Source: Acidithiobacillus sp.
GTDB lineage: Bacteria; Pseudomonadota; Gammaproteobacteria; Acidithiobacillales; Acidithiobacillaceae
NCBI GenBank assembly: GCA_028697715.1
Contig: JAQVDS010000001.1
Location: 115,932 to 179,931, forward strand
Direction of reading: 5' to 3'
DNA: 64,000 bases
Shown here: positions 44,918-53,462 of the stretch, one piece after another
Numbering within the stretch: position 1 is the stretch's first letter
Layout: each line of letters opens with the position of its first letter
The notes under the pieces: model-generated
Told to the model about the DNA's origin: nothing
Seen by the model: the letters and a program-made list of their open reading frames with translations, nothing else
Databases searched by the model: none
Translations under genes and position numbers: made by a program

Positions 44918-46865
44918 TTTTGCCATCGCCGTCCTACTCCTTCTGTTGACGATTCCCTTGGGGCTGCTGCGTCTGACGGTTCTCGCACGGCTGACGGTGC
45001 TGGCCGGCAGCATTGCCATTGTGGTAGGCAGCGCCCTGGCCTTACCCCAGTCCCAGCAAGCGGCAGTGCTCTGGCCCTTGAGCGCGGAGCTGGTGAGCTG
45101 GATGCTGCAACCGGCGGCGGCCTGGCTGCTCTTTTTTGGGGCGCTGGCGGCCGTTGCGGCCTTTCTTTCGCCTTGCCGGGCGCGCCGCCCGCACCTCTGG
45201 TATGCCGGCGCCGCAGTTGCCTTGCTGGGCAGTCTTGGCGTGGCCGGCCTGCAGGAAGGCATCGCCTTTTTGATCGCCTGGGAATTCCTCAGCTTTGGCG
45301 GGGCCATTCTGTTGCTGGCGGATCGCGGCGAGGCCGTGGCACGTTCGGGGCTGGCCAATCTCTACATGCTGGCCTTGCTGGAGATCGGGGCAGTGGCGCT
45401 GCTACTCTGCGTGCTGCTGCTTGGCGCCAGCGATACGCAGTTTTCCACCTGGGCCGCAAGCTGGGCGCAGTACCCCAATACTGCCTTTGGCATTGCCGTG
45501 CTCTTTATCATTGGTTTTGGCGCGAAACTGGGCCTTCTGCCCTTCTACGAATGGTATCCCGGAGCCTATGGCAGCGGCACCGGCGCTTCCGGAGCCCTGC
45601 TTTCCGGCATCGTGCTGAATGTGGCTTTTTTTGCCCTTGGACGGGCCATCCTCGACTGGCTACCCGTCGGCTCGGCCACCAGCACGGGCATCCTGCTCGT
45701 CGCCGTCGGTACCGTATCGTCCATCCTCGCTATTCTCTACGCCTTTCAGCAGGATGATTGGCGTCGTCTGCTCTCCTTTTCGACGGCAGAGAATGCCGGC
45801 CTGGCAGTGGTGGCGCTGGGTGCTGCCTCGCTCTTTCGCGCCGAGGGCTTTGTCGCACTGAGCACCCTGGCCTGGACCGTGGCCCTGATTCATCTGGGGG
45901 GCCATAGCCTTGCCAAGGGCAGCATGATGCTGTCTGCCGATCGTGCTGCCGACGTCAAGGGTGACTATCAGATCGCGCAAAGCCGGATCCTTGCCCTGGC
46001 CCCCTGGACTCTGGGCTTCGGGGCGGTGCTAGGGGCCATGAGTCTGGCCGCCATGCCCCCCACCGCTGGTTTTGCCGGCGAGTGGTATCTCTTTCAGACC
46101 GTCTTTCAGGACTTCCATTTACACAATACCGCCGCACGGATTGCCCTTGCCCTGAGCGGAGCCGGACTGGCGCTGACCGCCGCCATCGCCCTGGCGACCA
46201 TGATCAAGGTCTTTGGCGTCGGACTCCTGGGCGGTGGGGAGGCGCGTCGGCGTCCTGGCGGCACCTGGCCCGTCCTCCTGCTGGGTCTTCTCGTCCTGCT
46301 CTATGCCGTGGTCCTGCCCTGGAGCCTGCACTGGCTGCGCTTTGCCCACTGGCCAGCTGACCCCCAAGCCGTCCAGGCCATGACCCAAGGGCCAATTCTC
46401 ATTCCGCTGCACTTCCACTTTGCCTTCATTTCGCCCCCCTTGCTCTTGCTGGTAGGGCTGCTCTTTGCCTTGCTGCCCGTGGGTCTCATCGTTTGGGGCC
46501 ATTTGCAACAAGGACGGCGACGGGTACCGGTCTGGGCGCACGGCCTGCGTCAGGTGCCGGCACCAAATGCCGTCACGGCGCTTGCCTTCTCCAATGCCCT
46601 GCGGGTGTTCTACAGCTTCGTGTATCGGCCTACGAACGATCTGCAGCGGCAACATCACGGGCGGGAATATTTTGTGCGAGAACTACATTTCAATTACAGC
46701 GAGGCACCATTTTTTGGGCCGTGGCTCTTTCGTCCCATAGTGCGGCTGACACAGATTTTGGCAGACCGCATCGGACTCGCCCTGCAGAATGGTTCACTGA
46801 ATGCCTACTTAGCGTATATCGGGCTCTTGCTCATCGTCATATTCGCCAGTGTTTTCTATAGTTGA
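44907..46865 (+). CDS. Ehr module 1: HyfB/NuoL-like antiporter subunit
   Basis: A 652-residue antiporter-like subunit with about 15 helices. It has AFLIAWEFLSFGGAILLLAD, GFGAKLGLLPFYEWYPGAYG and SFSTAENAGLAVVALGAASL, then a C-terminal extension (YFVRELHFNYSEAPFFGPWL). The HyfB/HycC type is most similar. Starts inside the preceding gene, with GGAGG upstream. Last gene of module 1; crcB follows after 19 bases. Confidence 0.86.
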   Translation: MLTSFAIAVLLLLLTIPLGLLRLTVLARLTVLAGSIAIVVGSALALPQSQQAAVLWPLSAELVSWMLQPAAAWLLFFGALAAVAAFLSPCRARRPHLWYAGAAVALLGSLGVAGLQEGIAFLIAWEFLSFGGAILLLADRGEAVARSGLANLYMLALLEIGAVALLLCVLLLGASDTQFSTWAASWAQYPNTAFGIAVLFIIGFGAKLGLLPFYEWYPGAYGSGTGASGALLSGIVLNVAFFALGRAILDWLPVGSATSTGILLVAVGTVSSILAILYAFQQDDWRRLLSFSTAENAGLAVVALGAASLFRAEGFVALSTLAWTVALIHLGGHSLAKGSMMLSADRAADVKGDYQIAQSRILALAPWTLGFGAVLGAMSLAAMPPTAGFAGEWYLFQTVFQDFHLHNTAARIALALSGAGLALTAAIALATMIKVFGVGLLGGGEARRRPGGTWPVLLLGLLVLLYAVVLPWSLHWLRFAHWPADPQAVQAMTQGPILIPLHFHFAFISPPLLLLVGLLFALLPVGLIVWGHLQQGRRRVPVWAHGLRQVPAPNAVTALAFSNALRVFYSFVYRPTNDLQRQHHGREYFVRELHFNYSEAPFFGPWLFRPIVRLTQILADRIGLALQNGSLNAYLAYIGLLLIVIFASVFYS

Positions 46866-46884
46866 TGGTAAGGAGAAAAAATAG

Positions 46885-47262
46885 ATGTTCGCCACGTTTG
46901 GGTTCATAGCGCTTTTCGCCATTCTTGGCGCCTGGGCCCGCTATGGACAGTCGCTACTGGTGCAGACGGTGTTTGGCCGGAGCTTTCCCTGGGCCACTCT
47001 CAGCATCAATGTGATGGGATGTTTCATCATGGGATTCCTGTTTTTCGAAACCTTGGAGCGCATTTCCCTGAGCCCAGAATTGCGCACCGGTATGCTCACC
47101 GGGGGCCTGGGGGCCTATACCACGTTTTCCACCTTTTCGCTGGAGACTTTGGTGCTCTTCGAAAATGGCGAACCAGTGAAGGGATTACTGTATATGTTCT
47201 CTTCCCTGTTTTTATGTGTGGCAGCGGCCTTTGCTGGTGCCTGGATTTCGCGCAGCATCTGA
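46885..47262 (+). CDS. crcB: fluoride channel/exporter CrcB (Fluc)
   Basis: A 125-residue protein with four helices, the dual-topology fluoride channel that lets F- leave the cell down its electrochemical gradient. Family hallmarks are ILGAWARYGQSLL, SINVMGCFIMGF with the conserved Asn, and GGLGAYTTFSTFSLETL, containing the phenylalanines and threonine/serine that line the fluoride path. AAGGAG is upstream. It is 7.4 kb downstream of the fluoride riboswitch with no visible terminator between. Confidence 0.94.
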   Translation: MFATFGFIALFAILGAWARYGQSLLVQTVFGRSFPWATLSINVMGCFIMGFLFFETLERISLSPELRTGMLTGGLGAYTTFSTFSLETLVLFENGEPVKGLLYMFSSLFLCVAAAFAGAWISRSI

Positions 47263-47272
47263 GAGGTGAAGC

Positions 47273-47590
47273 ATGACGACGGTATCGGTAGTACGCGTGT
47301 ATATCAAAGAGGGTGATAAACACGACGGGCACAATCTCATGGAAGAGATTTTTCGCATGCTGCATGACCAATACAAGGTTCATGGGGTGACGGCGTTCCG
47401 TGGCATTGCCGGCTTTGGCAGCAAGGGTACGGTCCATGCCGATGACGTGCTGCGACTGAATGTGCATCTCCCCTTGGTTCTGGAATTTTTCGACGAGCCG
47501 GAGGCCGTGGATGCGGTCATGCCGCGCCTGCAAGAGCTGGTGCCCGCCAACCACATCCTGCGCTGGGAAGCGGAGTGTGGCTGCCCGTGA
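47273..47590 (+). CDS. DUF190 (PII-like) protein
   Basis: A 105-residue soluble protein of the DUF190 family (VVRVYIKEGDKHDGHNLMEE, GVTAFRGIAGFGSKG, LPLVLEFFDEPEAVDAVMP). The fold is PII-like and DUF190 genes are frequent neighbours of crcB, so a regulatory or accessory role in fluoride resistance is likely, but the ligand is not established. GAGAGGTGAAGC lies before the ATG; ten bases separate it from crcB. Confidence 0.87.
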   Translation: MTTVSVVRVYIKEGDKHDGHNLMEEIFRMLHDQYKVHGVTAFRGIAGFGSKGTVHADDVLRLNVHLPLVLEFFDEPEAVDAVMPRLQELVPANHILRWEAECGCP

Positions 47591-47982
47591 ACCACCATTA
47601 CTGTCCGCTCTGCTACGCGGAAATTCCCATCGGCAGCCAGATCTGCCCGGCTTGCGGGCGGGACATCGAGGCGTGGGAGCGCAACACCCCCTATTTTGAT
47701 CGCTTGGTCTGGGCGCTGCGCAATCCGCACTCCGAGGTGCGCATGGGCGCCATCCTCAGCCTGCAGAATCAGGGCCGGGCAGAGGCCGCCGTCCCCCTCG
47801 CCGAGTGTGCCCTGCAGTCCGACGTGGATGTGGTACAGGGTCTGGCGGTGGTAGAGGCCATCGCCCGCTTGCCCAACGGTGCGGAAAAGTTGCAGGCACT
47901 TTCACTGCTCGAAAAGCATCCCGCGCACAGTGTGCGGGAAGCGGCCAGGCAGCAACGATTGCTGCTCGGCAAGGAGGATTGA
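47587..47982 (+). CDS. zinc-ribbon plus HEAT-like repeat protein
   Basis: A 131-residue soluble protein not recognised as a named family. The N-terminus is a zinc ribbon (CPLCYAEIPIGSQICPACGR, two C-x2-C pairs). The rest is helical with HEAT-like repeats (HSEVRMGAILSLQNQGRAEA; HPAHSVREAARQQRLL). The start is a GTG whose last bases overlap the DUF190 stop (GTGA). A partner-binding adaptor role is plausible. Confidence 0.7.
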   Translation: MNHHYCPLCYAEIPIGSQICPACGRDIEAWERNTPYFDRLVWALRNPHSEVRMGAILSLQNQGRAEAAVPLAECALQSDVDVVQGLAVVEAIARLPNGAEKLQALSLLEKHPAHSVREAARQQRLLLGKED

Positions 47983-48269
47983 TGCGGATTCGTCGCCTCG
48001 TACTGGATGTCGACAAGGCTTTTGCCAGACCCAGTCTTCTCGACATTGCCCGCGCCATCGAGCCAGTGGCTGGGGTGGAGGGGTTCAATATCTCGGTCGA
48101 AGAAGTCGACCAGGAAACCGTCGGGACCTTGATCAATGTCGAGGGAGACAACATCGATGTCAGCGCACTGCTCGCGGCAATCGAGAAATGCGGGGCTGCC
48201 GTGCACGGCATCGAAGAAATCGTTGTTGGAGAGCGGATGGTGGAATACCGCCACCGAGCTGGTAAATGA
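47982..48269 (+). CDS. DUF211 protein
   Basis: A 95-residue protein of the DUF211 family, small ferredoxin-fold-like proteins also found in archaea. It has IRRLVLDVDKAF near the start, VEGFNISVEEVDQETVGTLI and GAAVHGIEEIVVGERMVEY. Function is not known. The ATG overlaps the previous stop (TGATG), and its own stop overlaps the next gene. Confidence 0.8.
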   Translation: MRIRRLVLDVDKAFARPSLLDIARAIEPVAGVEGFNISVEEVDQETVGTLINVEGDNIDVSALLAAIEKCGAAVHGIEEIVVGERMVEYRHRAGK

Positions 48270-48790
48270 GAATTGGGCCGGAACAGCTCTTCCCCATTGT
48301 GCTCGGCGTGGCCGACGGTACCTGCACGTCTCTGGTACTGGCCAGTCAGAAAATGCTCGCCGGCACCTTCGATCTCTGGCAAGCCCTGCGCATCGGGATC
48401 CTCAGCTCAGCTGCGGGGTTTCTTCCCTTGTGGGTGGCAGAGTACGCCAGCCTGCGCAATGAATTGGCACGTATGGCACGGCAGTTGAACCAGCCTTCTG
48501 TGCGACCGTTGCTGCGCAGCGATCTGGGCTTGAGCGCCCTGCACAGCGCCTGGTTCACTGCCGGCCTCGCTACCCTCAGTAGCTTTCTTGGTGCCTGCCT
48601 ACCCCTTGGCGCTGCGGTTTTGTACCCACGACAAATTTACCTGCCGCTCCTGATGGCCAATCTGGTGCTGATGCTGGTGGGTATCGGCCTGGGCCGTTGG
48701 GTAGAGGGACGCCGCTGGGTCTGGGCCCTGGGTTTGATGGCAATCGGCAATGCCCTCGCATTGCTGGGGCTGAAGGTGGGGATCTCATGA
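48266..48790 (+). CDS. VIT/CCC1-like membrane protein
   Basis: A 174-residue membrane protein with five likely helices. GVADGTCTSLVLASQKMLAG resembles the first helix of VIT/CCC1 iron or manganese transporters (GxxDGxxS), and LWVAEYASLRNELARMARQL resembles their EYxSxRxQ region. GLATLSSFLGACLPLGAAVL matches their SFxxGxxxPL segment. Similarity is partial, so transport of Fe2+ or Mn2+ is a hypothesis. It sits between the DUF211 gene and module 2, overlapping both. Confidence 0.65.
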   Translation: MRIGPEQLFPIVLGVADGTCTSLVLASQKMLAGTFDLWQALRIGILSSAAGFLPLWVAEYASLRNELARMARQLNQPSVRPLLRSDLGLSALHSAWFTAGLATLSSFLGACLPLGAAVLYPRQIYLPLLMANLVLMLVGIGLGRWVEGRRWVWALGLMAIGNALALLGLKVGIS

Positions 48791-49749
48791 GTCCGGTGCT
48801 GAGCCATTTTTTGCTCAACGGTGTGCAGATGGCATTTCTGCTGGCTTTCTCACCCCTCTTGGAGGGGATCCTGCATCGTCTGGAGGAAATTATTCAGGGC
48901 AAACAGGGTCCCAGTATCTGGCAGACCTATCGGGATATCTGGAAACTCTTCGGCAAGGATGAGGTGATTTCAGAAGAGAGCAGCTGGATATTTCGTCTCG
49001 CACCCCTGATCGCTTTTGTCATGCCCCTCTTTGTGGTGCTGTTGATTCCCGCAGTGACCGCCTTTCCACTCTTTTTCGCGTTCATGGGAGATATGGTCGC
49101 GGTCGGCTTTCTCATGGCCATCGCCGGTTTCTTTGTGGCCCTGGCCGGCATGGACACGGGCAATGTTTATGCCGCCGTCGGTGCCAGCCGCACCCATATG
49201 GTCGGTTTCCTGGCAGAACCGGTGTTCATCATGGTCTTCTTCAGCGTCTCCTATGTGGCCAACAGCACCATACCCTACGTTGTCAACGCCACCTGGGCGA
49301 CATCCTGGGGCAGCATGCTGCAACCGGCGCATCTCCTCGTCATCCTCGCCTTTTTCCTGCTGATTCTGGCAGATGAGGGCCGCATTCCAGTGGATAGCCC
49401 CGCCGGCAAGGTCGAGATCGCCATGATTGGGCACTCAAAAGGACTGGAATATTCCGGCAGCAGTGCGGCTTTGATGAAATGGGGCGGCGCCATGAAGCTC
49501 ATGGTCCTGGCGCTGATTTTTGTCAATGTGTTGATCACTCCCTGGGGCTTGAGCAGTACCACCCAGCCTCTCGATGTCCTGCTCGCCATTGTGCTCGTCT
49601 GTCTCAAGTTGTTGGGTTTTGTTGTCGTCCTTGCCTTGGTCGAGACGAGTCTGGCCAAGTTACGTTTGTTTCGGATCACGGAATTTCTGGCGGTCGCTTT
49701 TGTGATCTGCCTTTTTGCCGTGAGCGTGCGCCTCGTGGGGATCGGCTGA
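48787..49749 (+). CDS. Ehr module 2: HyfC/NuoH-like membrane subunit
   Basis: A 320-residue membrane protein, paralogue of the first module's HyfC-like subunit. Both share the QGPSI-x-Q-x-Y-x-D-x-WKLF loop and ALAGMDTG-type sequence. The acidic loop differs (ILADEGRIPVDSPAGKVEIA). The ATG at 48787 overlaps the VIT-like stop, with GGGG upstream. The in-frame ATG at 48697 lies inside the VIT-like gene. Confidence 0.87.
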   Translation: MSPVLSHFLLNGVQMAFLLAFSPLLEGILHRLEEIIQGKQGPSIWQTYRDIWKLFGKDEVISEESSWIFRLAPLIAFVMPLFVVLLIPAVTAFPLFFAFMGDMVAVGFLMAIAGFFVALAGMDTGNVYAAVGASRTHMVGFLAEPVFIMVFFSVSYVANSTIPYVVNATWATSWGSMLQPAHLLVILAFFLLILADEGRIPVDSPAGKVEIAMIGHSKGLEYSGSSAALMKWGGAMKLMVLALIFVNVLITPWGLSSTTQPLDVLLAIVLVCLKLLGFVVVLALVETSLAKLRLFRITEFLAVAFVICLFAVSVRLVGIG

Positions 49750-50423
49750 TGCAAGTGTCTTCTGTTGCCTTCCACCTGGATGGTTCCATTGCCGCTCTCT
49801 TTATCGTGCTTGGGCTGGGCTCGATGGTTGCCCGCCAGATGTATGCGTCTCTGCGTTTCTTCATGTGGCAGGCGATTGCACTCACGCTCTCTGCCCTGGT
49901 GCTGGCGGCCAGTCTGCAAGCCATCAATCTCCTCTGGGTCGCGATCATCACCTTCGTCACCAAGGTGATCGCCGTTCCTTTGGTACTGCGCTGGGCAGCC
50001 GGTGCAGAGGTCTACGGCCGCCGCGAGGTGGATCAGGTCATCGGCATCCCGACCACCGTGCTGGCCGCGGCGATGCTCGCCCTGCTCGGCTGGTTTGCGG
50101 TAGCGCCGACACTGCCACTGCTGCAGGGCGTCCCCTTTGCTCCGCTGAATCTGCCCACTGGGCTTATCATGGTGCTCTGGGGGGCCTTCACGGTCGCGAT
50201 TCGCCGCGAGAGTGTAGCGCAACTCATGGGGCTACTCTTGATGGAAAACGGCGCGTTTTTCGGCTCCATTGCCATCGTCCACAACCTGACGGTAATTGCA
50301 GAAATCGCTGCGGCAGTGGATGTGCCTATCGTGGCGCTGGTCATTGGCCTTCTCATTCGCAACATTCGTCGCGTTACCGGCAGTACCCGGGTCAGCGAAC
50401 TGGATCGCCTGCATGAACGCTGA
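49749..50423 (+). CDS. Ehr module 2: HyfE/NuoK-like membrane subunit
   Basis: A 224-residue membrane protein with about seven helices, HyfE type. VAQLMGLLLMENGAFFGSIA parallels the IENGIFLGS segment of module 1, keeping the buried glutamate. The start overlaps the previous stop (TGATG) and the gene ends inside the next gene. Confidence 0.85.
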   Translation: MQVSSVAFHLDGSIAALFIVLGLGSMVARQMYASLRFFMWQAIALTLSALVLAASLQAINLLWVAIITFVTKVIAVPLVLRWAAGAEVYGRREVDQVIGIPTTVLAAAMLALLGWFAVAPTLPLLQGVPFAPLNLPTGLIMVLWGAFTVAIRRESVAQLMGLLLMENGAFFGSIAIVHNLTVIAEIAAAVDVPIVALVIGLLIRNIRRVTGSTRVSELDRLHER

Positions 50424-51885
50424 TTGGCTTCCCGCGCTAATTCTGCTACTTCCCCTGGCAGGCGCCCTGCTCTCCGTGCCGCGGCAGGATTTTGCCCCTT
50501 ACGTCAGTCTGGTCGCGGCGCTGGGCACCCTTGCCCTCTCCATCGTCGCCGCCCTCTGGGTGACCGCCAATGGGACCCTGCACGGGGGCCCGATCTTTGC
50601 GCTCGACCCCCTGGGGGCACTGTACCTGTTACCTGTGAGCTTCGTGTATTGCACATCTTCACTCTATGCCATCGGCTACCTTTGGGCGCGACGCCAGGAA
50701 CAGCGAGAAAACGAATCGCCGCCCCGTTATCGTCAGTATTTCCCCTTGATGAATGTCTTTGCCCTGGTCATCCTGGCAGTGCCGCTCCTGGCGAACTTGG
50801 CGCTGATGTGGATCGCCATCGAACTAACTACCGTCTTCTCGGCCTTCCTGGTGGCCTATGAAGACCGTGCCGAAGCATTGGAAGCGGCCTGGAAATACGT
50901 GGCGCTGACCAGCATGGGGGCCATGATCGCTTTGCTCGGCGTGCTATTGCTATATTATGCCACCCATGCCGCAGGTACCCCCCCAACCTGGGCTGGCCTG
51001 CTGGCGGCGGCGCCCAGGATTCCGGGGCCACTTCTGCTTCTTGCCTTCGTCCTTTGGCTGATTGGTTTTGGTGCTAAGGCCGGACTGGTGCCCATGCATA
51101 CCTGGCTGCCAGATGCCCACAGCCAGGCCCCGGCTTCGGTCTGCGCCGTGCTCTCCGGGGTCGAGACCAGCGCTGCCCTCTACATGATCCTGCGCCTCTT
51201 CCCCATCCTGGCCAGCAATCCCCAGATCCACGATCCTGCCGCATGGTACCTGGTACTGGGCCTGATCACCGTTGGGAGTGCCGCTTTTCTGTTATTGCAG
51301 GTCCATGACTTCAAGCGCATGTTTGCCTATTCCACGATCGAACACATGGGTATCATTCTGACCGCCTGTGGCCTGGGGGCAGCCGCGCACGAAAGCGGCA
51401 CGGTCTACCAGCTCTTCGCCCATGGCTTTACCAAATCACTGTGCTTTTTCGCTGCGGGACTCGCGGGCATCGTTTTTGGCACCCAGGAAATTGCCAAGGT
51501 ACGTGGTCTGATCAGCCGCGCACCATTAGTGGGGTGGGCATTGGTGCTGGGAACCCTGGCGATCGCCGGCGCGCCGCCTTTCGCGCTGTTCCTTTCAGAA
51601 TTTGAAATTTTGCGTTCTGGCTATGGCAGTGGCCAGTATCTCGCGACTGGCCTCCTGACCCTTTTCATCGCCCTTGCCTTCATTGCCCTCACCTATCAGA
51701 GTACCCGGATTGCCTTTGGCAAACCCGAAGATACCGTTCGTGGGCCAGCCATCCGCCTACCTCGTAGCAGTCTCCTCGCGTTGATTATTGCCTTTGTTCC
51801 GGTGTTCCTCTTTGGCTTCTATCTGCCTCCCCCTCTCACCCACCTGGTGCAGGAAGCAGCCCATATGCTGGAGCTGACGAAATGA
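50413..51885 (+). CDS. Ehr module 2: HyfF/NuoN-like antiporter subunit
   Basis: A 490-residue antiporter-like subunit with about 14 helices. It has AGLVPMHTWLPDAHSQAPAS and FAYSTIEHMGIILTACGLGA, like its module 1 counterpart. It should be one of the two large ion-pump subunits of the second complex. Overlaps both neighbours. Confidence 0.87.
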   Translation: MNADWLPALILLLPLAGALLSVPRQDFAPYVSLVAALGTLALSIVAALWVTANGTLHGGPIFALDPLGALYLLPVSFVYCTSSLYAIGYLWARRQEQRENESPPRYRQYFPLMNVFALVILAVPLLANLALMWIAIELTTVFSAFLVAYEDRAEALEAAWKYVALTSMGAMIALLGVLLLYYATHAAGTPPTWAGLLAAAPRIPGPLLLLAFVLWLIGFGAKAGLVPMHTWLPDAHSQAPASVCAVLSGVETSAALYMILRLFPILASNPQIHDPAAWYLVLGLITVGSAAFLLLQVHDFKRMFAYSTIEHMGIILTACGLGAAAHESGTVYQLFAHGFTKSLCFFAAGLAGIVFGTQEIAKVRGLISRAPLVGWALVLGTLAIAGAPPFALFLSEFEILRSGYGSGQYLATGLLTLFIALAFIALTYQSTRIAFGKPEDTVRGPAIRLPRSSLLALIIAFVPVFLFGFYLPPPLTHLVQEAAHMLELTK

Positions 51886-53462
51886 GTGAGGCTACCGGCC
51901 TGCGGCATTGGCTGCAATCCTACCCGGCTCTCTCGTTGAGCGAGGTTGACGGTTACTGTCTGCGCCTGGTCTGCACCCCGGAGCAGCTCCCTGGCCTGGC
52001 TCGCGAGCTGGTAGAACATTGGCAAGCAGAGTTCGCGACCCTGCTCGTCGAGGAACACCCGGACAGGGCCCTATCTTTCACCGTTCGGTACTATTTCTAT
52101 GCGCCCCGCCAGCATCACCTTCTGGAGTTGCGCATCGCTGTTGCCCCGGGGACGGAACTACCTGCCATCAGTGACGCCGTACATGCTGCCGACTGGCATG
52201 AACGGGAAGCCTGGGACCTTTATGGCCTGCGCTTTACCGGACATCCCTTCCTTGGTGATTTCGTATTGCATGATGAGGATTGGCCAGAAGGCGTAGACCC
52301 CATGCTGCATCGCTTCTCCGCCAGACAACGACCAGCAGGGGAGGGCTCCGGCGAGCACTGGCAACCGCCGCAGCTACTCGAAGAAGAAGGCGCCATCGTC
52401 TTTCCGGTTGGACCCATCTGGGGCGACTACAACGAGTCCGGCCTCTGGTTGCTGGAAACCCCGGGGGAACAGATCCGTTACCTGCATACCCGGCTTTTTT
52501 ACAAGTATCGGGCCGTGGAAAAGATCGCCGAGGGACAGGCCGTCGATCAGGCATTTCTCCTCAGTGAACGCTTTGCCGGGGCGGCGGCCCTCGCGCACAG
52601 CTGGGCATATTGCCAAGCCGTCGAACGCATTGCCGGCTGTACGGCCCCTCGCCGCGCCGAGCAACTACGGATCCTCTTTGCCGAGCTGGAACGGGCCCGC
52701 CATCACTGCGCCAATATTGCGGAAATCTGCGGCTCCACCGCCCTGTCCGTGGCCAAGGCAATGGCACAAAATTTGGTAGAGGACTGGCTGCGTCTCAGTG
52801 CACAGGTAGCCGGCCATCGCTATCTGTTTGGCCTGTTGTGCCCAGGCGGTCTGCGTCAGGATCTGCACGCGGAGCAGCGGAACCTCTGGATCGCCGCCCT
52901 GGCACGCCTGCGTCGCGATCTGTTGGCGCTGCGCGAACACCTGGAAACCAGCTCGAGTTTTCTCGACCGTATCGAGGAAATGGGCACATTGACAGCGGAT
53001 TTTGCCAAGACCTTTGGCGTGGTGGGGCCCATCGCCCGCGCCTCGGGCCGCGCCCTCGATCTGCGCCGGCATTTACCCTATGGCGCCTATTCTGAATGGG
53101 AACCGGAAATTCCGACCGAGGAGCAGGGAGACGGCTATGCGCGACTGCGTATCTTCTTTGCGGAAACCCTGATCAGCATTGGGCTCATGGAGGAAATGCT
53201 GACCCAGATCGCCGACGGACCGATCAGAACCGAATGCCCGATCCGTGCTGGTCATGCCCTGGCCTGGGTGGAGGCGCCCTCTGGAGCGACCTTTCACTGG
53301 CTCCGCCTGGCAGAAGACGGCAGTGTGTTGCGTCTGCGCCTAGGCACTCCGGGCTTCCGCAACTGGCACGCTTTCGAACGGGCGATCCAAGGGGCCGCCT
53401 TCCAGGACTTTCCCATCATCCTGGCCACCTGGGGCCTGTCGGTAGCGGAGAACGATCGCTGA
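51882..53462 (+). CDS. Ehr module 2: HyfG-like large subunit lacking [NiFe] ligands
   Basis: A 526-residue NuoC-NuoD-like fusion. The NuoC part has WHEREAWDLYGLRFTGHP. The first nickel motif is reduced to RFAGAAALAH at residues 230-239, with no cysteine, and the C-terminal motif is ATWGLSVAENDR, again with no cysteine. It is 28 residues longer than the module 1 protein and quite diverged, so the two complexes probably do different work or pair with different donors. Starts in an ATGA overlap. Confidence 0.88.
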   Translation: MSEATGLRHWLQSYPALSLSEVDGYCLRLVCTPEQLPGLARELVEHWQAEFATLLVEEHPDRALSFTVRYYFYAPRQHHLLELRIAVAPGTELPAISDAVHAADWHEREAWDLYGLRFTGHPFLGDFVLHDEDWPEGVDPMLHRFSARQRPAGEGSGEHWQPPQLLEEEGAIVFPVGPIWGDYNESGLWLLETPGEQIRYLHTRLFYKYRAVEKIAEGQAVDQAFLLSERFAGAAALAHSWAYCQAVERIAGCTAPRRAEQLRILFAELERARHHCANIAEICGSTALSVAKAMAQNLVEDWLRLSAQVAGHRYLFGLLCPGGLRQDLHAEQRNLWIAALARLRRDLLALREHLETSSSFLDRIEEMGTLTADFAKTFGVVGPIARASGRALDLRRHLPYGAYSEWEPEIPTEEQGDGYARLRIFFAETLISIGLMEEMLTQIADGPIRTECPIRAGHALAWVEAPSGATFHWLRLAEDGSVLRLRLGTPGFRNWHAFERAIQGAAFQDFPIILATWGLSVAENDR

